DNA of 64,000 nucleotides, from the NCBI RefSeq assembly GCF_900188225.1, contig NZ_FZOC01000003.1, positions 310,001 through 374,000 on the forward strand, given 5' to 3'. The notes below the pieces were generated by a model that had not been told where the DNA came from, searched no databases, and was given only the letters and a program-made list of their open reading frames with translations. The translations under genes were made by a program, and so were the position numbers. Source of the stretch: Humidesulfovibrio mexicanus. GTDB taxonomy: Bacteria; Desulfobacterota; Desulfovibrionia; Desulfovibrionales; Desulfovibrionaceae. This document shows, piece after piece, positions 1-10,241 of the stretch. Numbering within the stretch: the first letter of the stretch is position 1; each line of letters opens with the position of its first letter.

Positions 1-913
1 CGCAGTTCGCGTCCAGGTTCACCGCCCGGCGCTCGCCGATGAAGCGCCAGCCCACCACGTGGGGCTCCTCGCCGTGGCAGCAGGTGGCCAGCCCCTTCTG
101 GTGGCGGGGGGTGGCGCCGGTCTGCCCCACCTGGTGCATGTGCGTCAAAAACGGCAGGGCCGCGCCCTCGCCGCTCTGGTCCACCAGGGACTTGGAGCTG
201 CCCAGCGACGCCTGGGTGGCGGAAAGCAGGCCCAGAATGATCTGGCTGGCCTCGTCCAGGTGCTTCTGGCCGTCGGCCTGGGTCTTGCCCCAGCCCGCGC
301 CCGCCACCAGCAGCAGCTTGGCGTCCGGGCGAATGGTCTGGGCGTCTGCCGCCGGGGCGATGACCCCGGTGACCGTGGTGCGGCTTTGCCCGCTGGCGGC
401 CACGGCTTCCACCTGGGCCGTTCCCGCGCCCTCGAAGGCCGCGAAGCAGCCCGAGTCCACGGTGACCAGCCAGGGCCGCGTGTCGCGTGCGACCTTGCCG
501 AGGATGCGCTGGCGGTAGAACCAGCGGGTGCCCACGACCTTGCCGCCAGCCGCCTCCAGGGCGGTGAGGCGGGTGTCCACCGCCGCGCCCAGGCGCGCGG
601 CCACGCCGGGGGCCACGCGGCTGGCCCGGCTGGTGGAGGGCATGACGATGAGCTCGGCCGCGGCCGCCTTGGCCAGGGCCTCGCAGGCCGCCGCGTCCGA
701 GGCGTAGCGCGCGGTGGCGAAGTCCGCCCCGGCCACGCCCAGGAACTTCACCGCCCCGCATCCGGCGATCTGGTCCGCAGCCTTCTGCACCTCGGCCCCG
801 TAGAGGCCCACAACGAGTTCGCCGCCAAGGCCCTTGGCCGCGGAGAGCGCCTCGCACGCGGCCTTGGAGAGGCCTCCATCGGCCTCGGTATGCGCAAGGA
901 AAAGCACGTTCAT
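1..913 (-). CDS. etfA: Electron transfer flavoprotein alpha subunit (3' end outside window)
   Basis: FAD-binding large subunit of the soluble ETF heterodimer, which collects electrons from acyl-CoA dehydrogenase-type enzymes. The start is the ATG at 911-913 (MNVLFLAHTEAD). About 304 codons are present; the C-terminal FAD domain continues past the window edge. Visible features fit the N-terminal ETF domain: alternating hydrophobic strands, an RPWLVTVDSG segment, then LLLVAGAGWG followed by the conserved Gln/Gly-rich stretch near HQVGQTGATP. It lies 22 nt downstream of etfB on the same strand, the usual beta-alpha order, with etfQO further upstream. The family call rests on this synteny and general sequence character. 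The paralogue class (housekeeping or bifurcating) cannot be decided from this fragment. Confidence 0.85.
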   Translation of the reverse strand, partial: MNVLFLAHTEADGGLSKAACEALSAAKGLGGELVVGLYGAEVQKAADQIAGCGAVKFLGVAGADFATARYASDAAACEALAKAAAAELIVMPSTSRASRVAPGVAARLGAAVDTRLTALEAAGGKVVGTRWFYRQRILGKVARDTRPWLVTVDSGCFAAFEGAGTAQVEAVAASGQSRTTVTGVIAPAADAQTIRPDAKLLLVAGAGWGKTQADGQKHLDEASQIILGLLSATQASLGSSKSLVDQSGEGAALPFLTHMHQVGQTGATPRHQKGLATCCHGEEPHVVGWRFIGERRAVNLDANC

Positions 914-935
914 ATCTGTCGCTCCTTCCCGGCCT

Positions 936-1739
936 CTAGGCGCGGATCCAATCCGCCAGCTCGCGGGCGATGTCGTCCACCGAGGCGTCCTTGACGATGC
1001 GGGTGTCGCGGCGCTGGCTGGGCACCTCGACGCTCGCGTACGTGAGCCCCTCGCCCTTGAGCGGAGCGGGCGCGGCCTTGGCCAGGGCGGGCATGATGAG
1101 ACGCATGTTGGCCATGCCCACCTGCGGGTTGTTGGGAGGCTCCGGCAGGCTGCCGGTGGCCCAGCCGATGAGCGCGGGCAGGCTCTGGCAGGAGGATTTC
1201 TGGTAGCAGCCGCCTTCAACGCGCTCCAGCACGGTGAAGCCGCCGTCCTCGGCCAGGACGAGTTCGTCCACGCCCTGGAACTGCTCGGTGACGCCCAAGA
1301 GCTCGCCCACCATGGAGAGCACTGCGCCCGTGCTGCGCGAGGCCGACTGCCAGCCCCCGAAGAGGAGCAGCTTGCCCTTGTCCAGGCCGGGAATCTTCTC
1401 CACCCCGGCCGCCAGCGCCTTGGCCGTTTCCGCCGCGTCGGCGAAGCCGCCCGCGGGGCCGTCCAGCACCACGATCTCGAAGGGCACCTTCTGGGCCACG
1501 TTCATCATCACCTGCTGCAGCTTGGCCTTTGGCCCCAGCGCCACCAGGTACACCTTGCCCCCGGTCTTCTTGGCCAGGCTGGCGGCTTCGTACAGGGCGC
1601 AGGCGGCCCAGGGATCCAGCACCGCGGGCAGCATCAGCTCGTTCTTGAGCGCCGGACCGGCCGGGCCGGTGACGGGCTCCAGGGTCTGCAAGGGGTCGGG
1701 CACGATGCTCCCGAGCACCACGATCTGCAATCCGTTCAT
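936..1739 (-). CDS. etfB: Electron transfer flavoprotein beta subunit
   Basis: Small AMP-binding subunit of ETF, 267 aa, a normal length. The protein begins MNGLQIVVLGSIVPDPLQ and shows the beta-subunit layout: the N-terminal nucleotide-binding fold, a central segment around LDPWAACALYEAA, and a C-terminal stretch with the MRLIMPALAKA region typical of ETF-beta. The ATG at 1737-1739 follows an AGGAG-like Shine-Dalgarno sequence (the rc of ctcctt at 1745-1750). etfA starts 22 nt after its stop. Between etfB and the upstream quinone-oxidoreductase gene lie 255 nt holding two perfect long hairpins, so etfBA may be expressed separately from or below etfQO. The probable electron donor in this window is the acyl-CoA dehydrogenase at 51337-53379. 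Confidence 0.88.
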   Translation of the reverse strand: MNGLQIVVLGSIVPDPLQTLEPVTGPAGPALKNELMLPAVLDPWAACALYEAASLAKKTGGKVYLVALGPKAKLQQVMMNVAQKVPFEIVVLDGPAGGFADAAETAKALAAGVEKIPGLDKGKLLLFGGWQSASRSTGAVLSMVGELLGVTEQFQGVDELVLAEDGGFTVLERVEGGCYQKSSCQSLPALIGWATGSLPEPPNNPQVGMANMRLIMPALAKAAPAPLKGEGLTYASVEVPSQRRDTRIVKDASVDDIARELADWIRA

Positions 1740-1768
1740 GGAGACTCCTTGGGAAGAATGGATGTTCG

Positions 1769-1816
1769 CCGGGGGAGGCGGGAAACTTTTTTCAAAAAGT
1801 TTCCCGCCTCCCCCGG
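1769..1816. repeat. Perfect 23-bp inverted repeat between etfQO and etfB (copy 1)
   Basis: The left arm 1769-1791 and right arm 1794-1816 are perfectly complementary around a 2-nt loop. The arm is G-rich outside and ends in a T run near the loop (starts CCGGGGGAGGCGGG). There is no separate U tract after the stem, so it is not a textbook intrinsic terminator, but it could attenuate or stabilise transcript ends. It is followed by a short C-rich tail ending in CAAAAACTTTT (about 1831-1841). Confidence 0.85.
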
Positions 1817-1942
1817 ACCCCCTCCACCCTTCAAAAACTTTTATATGTGGGGAAGGGGGCTTGTGTTCGTTTCAGCGTGATCGTCCGGGTCGATATATCA
1901 AAACCCTCCCCCCATGAAAAGTTTTCGGGGGGTTGGGGGGTG

Positions 1943-1987
1943 CGGGGGGAAGGGGACCCTTTTGAAAAAAGGGTCCCCTTCCCCCCG
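1943..1987. repeat. Perfect 21-bp inverted repeat between etfQO and etfB (copy 2)
   Basis: Arms 1943-1963 and 1967-1987 are perfectly complementary around the loop GAA. The arm begins CGGGGGGAAGGGGACCC. A tail containing AAAAGTTTT and G runs (about 1916-1942) precedes it and mirrors the tail of copy 1. The two units therefore face each other as imperfect inverted copies across roughly 75 nt of ordinary sequence. Confidence 0.83.
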
Positions 1988-1994
1988 TGTTCGC

Positions 1995-3881
1995 CTAATT
2001 CTCCGCCGAGTGCAGGCCGCCCGCGCCCGCGCTGAAGCGGACGTTGGCGCCTTCGCCGCCGTCTGGCGAGGGCTTGCTGCAGTTCCAGATGCAGGCGCCG
2101 CAGTGCACGCATTTCTCGCGGTCGAAGAGCGGCGCGCCGCCTTCCGGATTGGTGCTGATGGCCTGGCCGGAGCAGGCCTCCACGCAGACCTTTTCGTCGC
2201 AGGTCTTGCACAGCTGCGTGCTTTTGAAGGTCACATGGTCGCGATAGCCGGGCGCGGCCTGCACCTTTCCGCCCATAAGCAGGGCGTCCTGGTGCGAGAC
2301 GAGCAACTGCCCGTCGTGCTGGATGGCGGGCCAGCCCGCGCGGTCCATGAGCGCGCCGGAGAGCGGCAGGCCCTTGGCCGTGCAGTCGCGCCGGATGGCG
2401 TCGATCTCCTCCGGGCTGATGCGGCCGCGGAAGAACTCCTCGATGCTGGGGATGCGCTCGTGGGGCTTTTTGCTGGCCCCTGGCCAGAACAGCTTGCCGC
2501 CGGAGAAGCCGGTGAGGGCCATGCCCATGAGCCCCTGCACCACGCCCACCTGGAAGCCGTCGCGGGCCTTCTCCGCGGCCTGGGCCTCGCGGTCCAGCCA
2601 GGAGTCGCGGCGGCGGCGCACGTAGCTGGCCTCAAGGTTCTCGCGGGTGAAGGGCTTGTCGGCCTTGAGCAGTTCCAGCACGCTGACGCCCAGCAGCACG
2701 CCGCTGGTCCAGGCCTCGTCGAAGCCGGAGCCGGTGAGCACGTTGGTGGTGCCGGAGCCCTCGCCGATGCGCGCATAGCCGTCGCCCGCGAGGTGCGGCT
2801 CGCCCTTGCGGCCGGATTCCTGGAGGCTTTTGGCCCCCCAGGAGCGCATCCGCCCGCCCTTGAGGTGCTTCCACAGGGCCGGGTGCTGCATCCAGTGCTG
2901 CAGGTAGCGGTAGCCGGTGCGCACGGGGTTGTCGAACCAGGAGGGCACGAAAATGCCGAGGGAGGCCACGTTGCCGGGATACACGTAGAGGAAGCCGAAA
3001 ATCTCGGGCTCCGGGAAGCCCAGCGTGTGCAGCACCGTGCCTTCCTTGAGCTGGCAGTCCTCGGGCAGGTCCACCACCATCTTCATGCCCACGGCCCACT
3101 CGCGCGCGTGGTTGCCCACGGGCAGGCCGAGCTTCTCGTCCAGCGCGCGGCCCACCGCGCCCACCGGGCCGTCGCCCACCACCGTCAGCGCGGCGCGGAT
3201 GTCCATGCCGGGCATGAACCCGGCCTCGGGCGCGCCCTGCTTGTCCACGCCCTGGTCCTGCAGGCGTACGCCCGCCACCACGCGGTCGAAGAGGATGGGC
3301 TCGGCCACGGGGGTGCCGGGCCAGATCTGCGCCACGCCCTGGCCCATGATCTGCGCGCCCGCCCACTGGTTGAACTGGCCCATGGAAAGCAGCAGCCCCG
3401 GCTCCTTGCGCAGAAAGCCCGGCACGTAGGGCAGGGCGTAGGCGTGGTCCTTGGCCAGGCCAAGGGCGCGCAAGGCCTTGTCGGCCAGGCGCAGCAGAAG
3501 CGGCTTGCGGCTCGCGCCGATGGGGTCGAGGAGGTAGAGCACTTCTTCGTGGGCCACCTCGGTGGCGAAGGGAATCTGCGAAAGGTCGAGGTCCGGGAAG
3601 CTGGCGTGCAGCCCGCGTCCCTTGGTCACCACGCCGGACACGCCGAAGCCGATGTCGTCGGCGCGTTCGTAGCAGATGACCTGCGGCGGCATTCCGGGCA
3701 TGGCCTTGCTTTCCACGGCGGGCGTGCCATCCTCGTCCATCAGGCCCTGGGACAGGGTGTGCAGGAAGCCGCCCATTGCCGGGCCGAAGCCCACGCAGGC
3801 GATGTCCACGTCCATGCGCTGGCGCTCAATGCCTTCGGGCAAGCCAGTGTCGGCCTGAGGGGCGGCGGTCTCGTCGGTCAT
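1995..3881 (-). CDS. ETF-quinone oxidoreductase-like flavoprotein with C-terminal ferredoxin domain
   Basis: Membrane-associated FAD/iron-sulfur enzyme expected to pass electrons from reduced ETF to the quinone pool (FixC/ETF-QO family), 628 aa. The start chosen is the ATG at 3879-3881 (MTDETAAPQ), preceded by GAGGAACAGCA as ribosome site. A longer reading to 3998 adds a low-complexity stretch and is unlikely. The FAD dinucleotide fold is at about residues 24-40 (DVDIACVGFGPAMGG). The last 80 residues carry two cysteine groups, CKTCDEKVCVEAC and CVHCGACIWNC, a two-cluster-type ferredoxin module. Classical mitochondrial ETF-QO binds a single 4Fe-4S cluster, so cluster number is open. It is followed by etfB and etfA after a 255-nt hairpin-rich gap. 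Gene family confidence is high; substrate is inferred. Confidence 0.82.
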   Translation of the reverse strand: MTDETAAPQADTGLPEGIERQRMDVDIACVGFGPAMGGFLHTLSQGLMDEDGTPAVESKAMPGMPPQVICYERADDIGFGVSGVVTKGRGLHASFPDLDLSQIPFATEVAHEEVLYLLDPIGASRKPLLLRLADKALRALGLAKDHAYALPYVPGFLRKEPGLLLSMGQFNQWAGAQIMGQGVAQIWPGTPVAEPILFDRVVAGVRLQDQGVDKQGAPEAGFMPGMDIRAALTVVGDGPVGAVGRALDEKLGLPVGNHAREWAVGMKMVVDLPEDCQLKEGTVLHTLGFPEPEIFGFLYVYPGNVASLGIFVPSWFDNPVRTGYRYLQHWMQHPALWKHLKGGRMRSWGAKSLQESGRKGEPHLAGDGYARIGEGSGTTNVLTGSGFDEAWTSGVLLGVSVLELLKADKPFTRENLEASYVRRRRDSWLDREAQAAEKARDGFQVGVVQGLMGMALTGFSGGKLFWPGASKKPHERIPSIEEFFRGRISPEEIDAIRRDCTAKGLPLSGALMDRAGWPAIQHDGQLLVSHQDALLMGGKVQAAPGYRDHVTFKSTQLCKTCDEKVCVEACSGQAISTNPEGGAPLFDREKCVHCGACIWNCSKPSPDGGEGANVRFSAGAGGLHSAEN

Positions 3882-3994
3882 TGCTGTTCCTCGTGCTGGG
3901 CGGATGCCGCCGGAAAGCGGAGATGGCGCGGAGGCGGCGGCCTGTCGCGCCGGGTCGGCGGTTTGGCGTTCTTTACCCGCCGGGGGAATGGGAG

Positions 3995-4567
3995 TCAACC
4001 GCGCGCGGGGAGGTCTGCCTGCCGCTCCCCCTCAGGCGTCAGGGCGGCGATGTCGGCCTCCCAGGCCGGGTACTGGCGGGTGAGCCGCGCGCGGTCGCCG
4101 TGCTCATAGTCGGCGAAGTCGAAGCCCGGGCTCACGGTGCAGCCAAGCAGGGCGAAGCGCCCGCCAGGCGCAAGGCGGGTTCCTTGCCACACCCCGCGCG
4201 GCACCACCACCTGCGGGCGCTCTCCGGCGGCAAGGTTGGCGCCGATGACGAGGCTTTTTCCCTGGCCGTCCGGACCGAGCTGCAGCATGTGCACGGAGTC
4301 GCCCAGGTAGAAGTGGAAGATTTCCGTGCTGGCCACCCGGTGCAGGGCCGAAAAGCGCGTGGGCGTGACCAGGTAGTAGATGGCCGTGGCGCAAGCGCGC
4401 GGGCCGGTCTGCTGCGGCCCGGCGGAAAACGCGGGCAGGATGCGCGCCGAACGGTAGGTTTCGGCGTAGAGGCCGCCCTCCTGCGGCAGGGGGACGAGGC
4501 CGAGGGCCTTGACGATGGCCAGGACTTCCGGGTCTTCGGGCAGGGGGCCGCGATGGGGGGAGGTCAT
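3995..4567 (-). CDS. Cupin superfamily protein (DUF985 type)
   Basis: 190-aa cupin_5/DUF985 protein. Recognisable family segments are GGLYAETYRS near residue 30, the first cupin strand AIYYLVTPTRFSALHRVASTEIFHFYLGD (given here only as landmarks ALHRV and EIFHFY), and VVVPRGVWQGTRL with the following GCTVSPGFDFADYEH motif. Such proteins are usually small single-domain beta-barrels of unknown substrate. The ATG overlaps the stop of the upstream giant kinase by 4 nt (ATGA at 4564-4567), so translation is probably coupled. The reason for pairing a cupin with a sensor kinase is not known. It could bind a small ligand relevant to the kinase or simply be co-transcribed. Confidence 0.8.
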   Translation of the reverse strand: MTSPHRGPLPEDPEVLAIVKALGLVPLPQEGGLYAETYRSARILPAFSAGPQQTGPRACATAIYYLVTPTRFSALHRVASTEIFHFYLGDSVHMLQLGPDGQGKSLVIGANLAAGERPQVVVPRGVWQGTRLAPGGRFALLGCTVSPGFDFADYEHGDRARLTRQYPAWEADIAALTPEGERQADLPARG

Positions 4568-7500
4568 GGGGCGTGCTCCTTTTTGGGTGATGAATCCTGG
4601 TGTGCGGCGCGCTGGCGCGCCACGTCCAGGGCGCGGCGCATGGCCGCCATGAGCGCCTCTTCCTCCGCGGGCTTGGCCACGGCCTCGTCCATGCCCGCGT
4701 CCAGGAACTGCTGCTTGTCTTCGCTGGAGGCGTATGCCGTGAGGGCCACCACGGCGATGCCCGCGTTGCGTTCCCCGGCCGCGCCCTGGCGTATCTGCCG
4801 GGTGGCGGCCAGGCCGTCCATGCGGGGCATCTGCACATCCATGAGCACAAGGTCGAAGTCCTTGTCCTTGAGGGCGGCGAGGACCTCCAGGCCATCGCCC
4901 ACGCAGACCGCCTCATGGCCGAGGCTGGTGAGCAGGTGCTCCATGAGCACGCGGCCGATGGCGTTGTCTTCGGCCAGGAGCACGCGCAGCGCTCCCGCAG
5001 TGCTTGGCGTTGTCGAGAGGGCGTCGCCGGAGCCGCGCGCGTCGGCGTGTTCCAGCGGGGCTTGTCGCGGCGCCGCATTCGGCTCGCCGGGGGGCGGCGT
5101 GGCCGTGCGGGGATGCGGGCCGGAGGGGGATGCTTCGGCCTGGCCGCTCGGCCGGGCGGGGATGTCCTGGGGCCGCGCCAGGCGGAAGGGGATGCGGGCG
5201 TAGACCGTGGCGCCTTGCCCCGGCGCGCTGTCGATGGAGATGCTTCCGCCCATGCGCTCCACCAGGCTTTTGCATATGGCCAGGCCAAGGCCCGTGCCGC
5301 CATGCTCCTTGGCGTAGGAGCTGTCGGCCTGGCTGAAGCTGTCGAAGATGTGCGGCAGGTAGCCGGGGTCTATGCCCACGCCGGTATCCGTGACGCTGAA
5401 GCGCAGCCGGGGGCCTTCCGGCGCGGCCTCGTCCAGCGTGACGCAGAGGTCCACCCCGCCGGAATGGGTGAACTTCAGGGCGTTGCTCAGGAAGTTTCGC
5501 AGCACCTGGCCCAGGCGGTCGGCATCGCCCAGCAGGGCGTCGGGAACAAGGGGGTCCACGGCGCAGGTGAAGTCCAGCCCGCGCTCTTTGGCCAGCAGGG
5601 CGCAGGGGGCGCAGAGCTCGTCCAGGCAGGCGCGCAGGGAGAAGGGCGCGGGGCGCAAGGTCAGCCGTCCGGCCTCGATCTTGGAGAAGTCCAGGATGTC
5701 GTTGACCACGGCGAGCAACGCCCGGGCCGATTCCTGGGCCATGCGCGCCAGGCGGTGCTGCTCCTCGTCCAGGCAGGTGTGGACGAGCTGCCGAATGGCC
5801 CCGACGGCCCCGGCCAGCGGGGTGCGTATCTCGTGGCTCATGTTGGCCAGGAACTGGGCTTTGGCGCGCGTGGCCTCCTCTGCCTGGGCCTTGGCCCTGC
5901 GCAGGGCGTCCTCTGTGGCCTTGCGGTCGGTGATGTCGGTGAGGGCGCCCACGAATCCCCTGGGGGCTGCGTCTGCCGAGCGCAGCACAGCGGCGCGCAC
6001 CAGCACCCAGCGCCGCCTTGCGCCGGGCGAGCGCATCAGGAATTCCGCAGTGAAGTCCGCCCCGGTCCGCAGCATTTCGCGGAAACCGTCCAGCATGGCG
6101 CGCCGATCCTGGGGATCCAGGGTCTTGAGCCAGCCAAGCGCCAGGGGGAAGTCCGGCGGGAAGCCGCTGATGGCCGACCAGGTATCGTTGACGTAGGTGC
6201 AGCGGCCGTCGATTCCGGCCTGGAAAATGCCCACCGGCGACACCTGCGCCAGGGTGCGGAAGCGCTCCTCGCTTCCGGCCAGGGCATCCTCCGCGGCCTT
6301 GCGCTCGGTGATGCTGCGCGCCGCTCCCACGGAGCCGATGACCGAGCCCTGGTCGTTGACGAAGGGCGCGGTGCGCACCTCGTAGGTTTCGAAGCGGCCA
6401 CGGTTGGTCCCGTCTTGCTCGAAGCGTGCGGGCGTCATGTCCGGGTCGTGCCCGCCGCCGCCCAGGCGCAGGGTGTTCCAGGCCGGGTCGTCGGGACGCT
6501 GGGCTCGCAGACGCCGCAGGAAGTGTTCGTCGGTGCGGCCAAGGACGGCTTGAGGGTCCGCCGCGTCCAGGTACTGCTCGCAGGTGGCCTTGTTGGCGAA
6601 CAGGTAGCGGCCGTCCATGTCCTTGGCCCAGATGAGGTCGGGCACGTTGTCGCACATGAGCCTGAGCATCACCGCCAGTTCGCGGTAGCGCAGCTCGCTT
6701 AAGCGCAGGGCCATTTCCGCGCTTTTGCGCTGGGTCACGTCCACGGCGTAGATGTTCACATAGCCCTTGTCCATGAAGGGGGTGAGCGTGAAGCTGTAGA
6801 TGCCGCTGACATAGGAGCGCTCGGAGTGGCGCACCTGTCCCGTCTCCAGGGCCAGCGCCAGCTCGCGCTGCAGCTCCTGGGGCAGCGCGCCGCCCACTCG
6901 CTGGCCCCAGTTGTCCAGCAGCGGCCCGGCGGCCGGATTGGCGAAAAGCAGGGCGCCGTCCTTGTCGGCTCGCAGCACCGGATTGGGATTTTCCACCGGG
7001 AAGCGCGCCACCAGGGCAAGGCGTTCTTCGGCCAGCTTGCGGGCGCTGATGTCGCTGTGCGTGCCGGACATGACCAGCGGCGCGCCATCGGCCCCGCGCT
7101 GGAACACACGGCCGCGGGTATGCACCCAGACCCAGTGGCCGTCCTTGTGCCGCATCCTGAGTTCGCAGTCATAATAGGGCGTTGTGCCGGAAAAATGCGC
7201 GGCCAGCTCGGCCTCGGCCCTGGGCATGTCATCCGGATGCACGCGGCAGCGCCAGGAGTCGATGTGCTGGGGGATTTCCGCCAGACTGTGCCCGAGGATT
7301 TCGGCCCAGCGTTCGTTGTAGGCGCTTTCCCCGGTGGCCACGTTCCACTCCCAGGTTCCGGCGTTGGTCCCCAGGATCACGTCCGAAAGCCTGCGGCGTT
7401 CCTCGCGCAGGGCGTCCTCGGCCAGCTTGCGGCTGGTGTCGTCCACGTTGAAGCCCACGATGCCGAGGCTCTCGTCGTGCAGGCGCAGCAGGCTCTTGTA

Positions 7501-10134
7501 CACCATGCGGTGTTCCAGGCCTCCGCCCGGTCCCAGGCGGGAGTACCCGTAGCTCATGGTGGAGCCGGGCTCGGCCGCAAGCAGGCGCTGGTCCCAGTCG
7601 TGGTGCAGGGCGGCCAGTTCCGGCGGCTCGAAGTTGTGAACCGTCTTGCCGATGTAGTCCGCCTTGTGCGCGCCGCCGTGCATCCGCGCGAAGGCCTGGT
7701 TCACCAGCAGGTAGCGGCCTTCCGCATCCTTGCAGAAGAAGGTGTGGGGCAGTGTGTCCACCATGGACTGCACGAAGCGCTGTCCATGGGCCAGGCGGTA
7801 TTCGGCCTCGCGCAGGCTGGTGGCGTCGATGTTCACGCCCACCAGACGCGCCGGTCGGCCCTGGGAGTCCATGAGCATGAGGGCCGAGGCCTCCACATGG
7901 CGCACCGAGCCATCGGCCCGGAGCACCCTGAAGGCGGCCTCGAAGCGGCCGCCGCAGGCCAGGGTGGCGTCCACGGCCTTGCCCACGGCCTCGCGGTCCT
8001 CCGGGTGCACGAACAAGAGCCATTGGTCGTTGGATGTCGGCAGCTCCCGTTCCTTCAGGCCGTAAGTCTCCCGCATCACCTCATCCACATGGACCTGGCC
8101 GGTCTGCATGTCCCATTCCCAGAGGCCGATGCGCCCGGCCCGAACCGCGAGCTGGAAGCGTTCGGTGAGCTCGCGCAGTCCGCGTTCGGCCTCCTGGCGC
8201 TCCAGAATGCTCCACAATCCGTCGGAGAACAGCCTCAGCTGGGCCTCGTCCTCCTCGACATAGGGCTCCGGCTTGTTGGCCACGCCAACCACGGCCATTA
8301 CGCGTCCGTCGCCGAAGATCGGGACGCTCAGGAAACGCCGGATCTCCACATGCCCCGGGGGCAGGCCGCGCCTGCCGGGATGTGGAGCGGAGAAATCGTT
8401 CAGCAGCACGCTGCGCCGCAAGCGCACGGCTTCGCCCCACAGCCCGGCCGCGTCCAGGGGAAAGGCGGTGCCGGTCATGCTTACGGCGCACATTTCCATT
8501 ACCAAAGGGGTGCAGGCGGCGAGCGTCAGCTCCCGGGCGTCCCCGTTGCAGGTGCAGACGAAGCCGAACTCGCTGCCGGTGATGGCCAGCATCTGCTCCA
8601 GGGCGAAGTCCAGCAGCTCCTGGCGGCTGGACTGGCGCATCTCGTGCAGGCGCAGCAGCGCGGCGCGGCGGGTTTGCCTGCGGCGTTCGGCCTGCTCCGC
8701 GGCGCGCAATTCGGAGATGTCCTTGACCCCGGCGATGAACATGCGCACGCCGCCGTCCTCCCAGCGGGAGACGCCGACGCTCACCTGGGCCTGGAACACG
8801 CCGCCGTCCTTGCGCACGTAGCGTTTCTCCAGCTGATAGCTGTCGTGCAGGCCCCGTGCGGCCTCCTCCTGCAGGCGGGCGTTCTCCTCCAGATCCTCCG
8901 GGTGGGTCAGTTCGCGCCAGCTCATACCCAGCAGTTCGTGGCGCGGATAGCCCAGAAGCTCCACAAGGGCCGGGTTGGCGTCCAGAAGGCGTCCGTCCGG
9001 TCCGGCCACGCCCACGGGCAGGCTGGAGTGCTGGAACAGGGCGCGGTTGTAGGCGTCGCTTTGGCGCAGGGCGCTGGTCATGCGGTCGGCCAGGGCAACG
9101 GCCCGGGCGCGGGTGGCGTCCAGGTTGCGGGTGATGAGCAACACCGCTCCGGCCAGCACGGCCCCCAGCGCCAGCAGCATCAGCGGCTCGCGTTGGGACG
9201 GCGCGGTGAGGGGCGCCTCCGGCCAGGAGAAGCTCAAAATCCACCTGCGGCCGTAAAGGTCGAGCACGGTGTTGCGCGTGTACCGGACATCCCCCGCCGG
9301 GGGAGCGTGGTGCAGAAACGCTCCAGGGCCGCCCTGGCCCGCATCGTCGCGGATGGTGAGGCCCATGCGCGATGCGGCGGGGCCCAGCGCTTCCGAGACG
9401 AGGGCCTCCACCAGCAGCGGGCTGGACACGAAGCCCAGCAAGGCGGCGCGGCGTTCGGCCACGGAGCGCGCGGGAGCTCCGGGAAGATAGACCGGAACGA
9501 AGAGCAGACAGCCCGGCTTGGGGCGATCCTGGTCCAGGCAGGTGAGGCTTGTCCTGCCCGAGAGGACGGTCTCCCCGGTGTCGCGCGCGCGGTCCAGGGC
9601 CTCCCGGCGCACGGGGTCGGTGTAGAGGTCGAAGCCGATGACGCCCTGGTTGCGCTGGCTCAGGGGATCAAGGAACACCAGCGGGCAGTATTCGTCGCGC
9701 CGCCCGGCCGGGTGTATGGCGTAGCCGGGCCGTACGCCGCGCTCCCGGGCGAGGTGCCGTGCAAGGCCGCTGGCGGGAACATGGGGCGCAAAACCAAGGC
9801 CCCAGGCGCCTGTTCCGGCATCGGCGCGGCGCAGCCCGGCGGCGTAGGCGGCCCACTGCTCGCTGGTGATGGCTGTGTTGTTGTTCAACAGGCCCAGCCC
9901 GCCGCGCAGCAGCAGCTCGTACTGGAGAACCCGGTCGCGCAGGCGCGCGTGCGCCAGCCCGGATTCGCGTTCGAATTCCTGGCGTTCCGCGCGGGAGTTG
10001 TCGCGATGCGAGGCCAGGGCCAGGGCCACGGCCGCGGCGAGGATGAGCAGGGGCGTGAGCCAGACCTTCCAGAACGGCAGCGCCCGCCGTGAGGCGGCCA
10101 GGTCGTGGGAGGAGGGCGTTGTGCGTGCGGACAT
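4564..10134 (-). CDS. Giant CHASE-PAS-GAF hybrid sensor histidine kinase
   Basis: 1856-aa inner-membrane hybrid kinase. Order seen: a membrane segment at about 21-42; a periplasmic CHASE-type sensor at about 60-300 ([12 protein letters not shown] region); a second membrane helix at about 318-336; a PAS domain from about 360; a GAF-like domain at about 500-650; then roughly six further PAS repeats up to about 1390; a dimerisation helix with phospho-acceptor His1434 (NMSHEIRTP); an ATPase domain with DTGVGI and GTGLGLAI boxes; and a C-terminal receiver with Asp1766 ([12 protein letters not shown]). Phosphate would pass from His1434 to Asp1766; no Hpt domain or output domain is present, so a separate phosphotransfer partner is expected. 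The gene overlaps the downstream cupin by 4 nt. The upstream gap of 107 nt separates it from sppA. Confidence 0.92.
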   Translation of the reverse strand: MSARTTPSSHDLAASRRALPFWKVWLTPLLILAAAVALALASHRDNSRAERQEFERESGLAHARLRDRVLQYELLLRGGLGLLNNNTAITSEQWAAYAAGLRRADAGTGAWGLGFAPHVPASGLARHLARERGVRPGYAIHPAGRRDEYCPLVFLDPLSQRNQGVIGFDLYTDPVRREALDRARDTGETVLSGRTSLTCLDQDRPKPGCLLFVPVYLPGAPARSVAERRAALLGFVSSPLLVEALVSEALGPAASRMGLTIRDDAGQGGPGAFLHHAPPAGDVRYTRNTVLDLYGRRWILSFSWPEAPLTAPSQREPLMLLALGAVLAGAVLLITRNLDATRARAVALADRMTSALRQSDAYNRALFQHSSLPVGVAGPDGRLLDANPALVELLGYPRHELLGMSWRELTHPEDLEENARLQEEAARGLHDSYQLEKRYVRKDGGVFQAQVSVGVSRWEDGGVRMFIAGVKDISELRAAEQAERRRQTRRAALLRLHEMRQSSRQELLDFALEQMLAITGSEFGFVCTCNGDARELTLAACTPLVMEMCAVSMTGTAFPLDAAGLWGEAVRLRRSVLLNDFSAPHPGRRGLPPGHVEIRRFLSVPIFGDGRVMAVVGVANKPEPYVEEDEAQLRLFSDGLWSILERQEAERGLRELTERFQLAVRAGRIGLWEWDMQTGQVHVDEVMRETYGLKERELPTSNDQWLLFVHPEDREAVGKAVDATLACGGRFEAAFRVLRADGSVRHVEASALMLMDSQGRPARLVGVNIDATSLREAEYRLAHGQRFVQSMVDTLPHTFFCKDAEGRYLLVNQAFARMHGGAHKADYIGKTVHNFEPPELAALHHDWDQRLLAAEPGSTMSYGYSRLGPGGGLEHRMVYKSLLRLHDESLGIVGFNVDDTSRKLAEDALREERRRLSDVILGTNAGTWEWNVATGESAYNERWAEILGHSLAEIPQHIDSWRCRVHPDDMPRAEAELAAHFSGTTPYYDCELRMRHKDGHWVWVHTRGRVFQRGADGAPLVMSGTHSDISARKLAEERLALVARFPVENPNPVLRADKDGALLFANPAAGPLLDNWGQRVGGALPQELQRELALALETGQVRHSERSYVSGIYSFTLTPFMDKGYVNIYAVDVTQRKSAEMALRLSELRYRELAVMLRLMCDNVPDLIWAKDMDGRYLFANKATCEQYLDAADPQAVLGRTDEHFLRRLRAQRPDDPAWNTLRLGGGGHDPDMTPARFEQDGTNRGRFETYEVRTAPFVNDQGSVIGSVGAARSITERKAAEDALAGSEERFRTLAQVSPVGIFQAGIDGRCTYVNDTWSAISGFPPDFPLALGWLKTLDPQDRRAMLDGFREMLRTGADFTAEFLMRSPGARRRWVLVRAAVLRSADAAPRGFVGALTDITDRKATEDALRRAKAQAEEATRAKAQFLANMSHEIRTPLAGAVGAIRQLVHTCLDEEQHRLARMAQESARALLAVVNDILDFSKIEAGRLTLRPAPFSLRACLDELCAPCALLAKERGLDFTCAVDPLVPDALLGDADRLGQVLRNFLSNALKFTHSGGVDLCVTLDEAAPEGPRLRFSVTDTGVGIDPGYLPHIFDSFSQADSSYAKEHGGTGLGLAICKSLVERMGGSISIDSAPGQGATVYARIPFRLARPQDIPARPSGQAEASPSGPHPRTATPPPGEPNAAPRQAPLEHADARGSGDALSTTPSTAGALRVLLAEDNAIGRVLMEHLLTSLGHEAVCVGDGLEVLAALKDKDFDLVLMDVQMPRMDGLAATRQIRQGAAGERNAGIAVVALTAYASSEDKQQFLDAGMDEAVAKPAEEEALMAAMRRALDVARQRAAHQDSSPKKEHAP

Positions 10135-10241
10135 GCGGCCCCTGGGCGCGCGGCGTGCGCCGCGCTCGCGCTCGGTTCAGACGGTTGCGGGCTGTCCGGC
10201 TGCGTACCAGAGCCCAGCGTTCGGGGCAAGCTGTCCGGGCG

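Noticed and set aside
1914-4109. Long plus-strand open frame opposite the ETF-quinone oxidoreductase
   Set aside because: It is an antisense shadow caused by GC-rich codon bias: His/Ala/Gly-rich translation, no family character, and a well-supported gene on the other strand.
6826-10092. 1088-codon plus-strand open frame opposite the hybrid kinase
   Set aside because: Low-complexity His/Gly/Ala/Gln translation without domains; the kinase on the minus strand explains the region fully.
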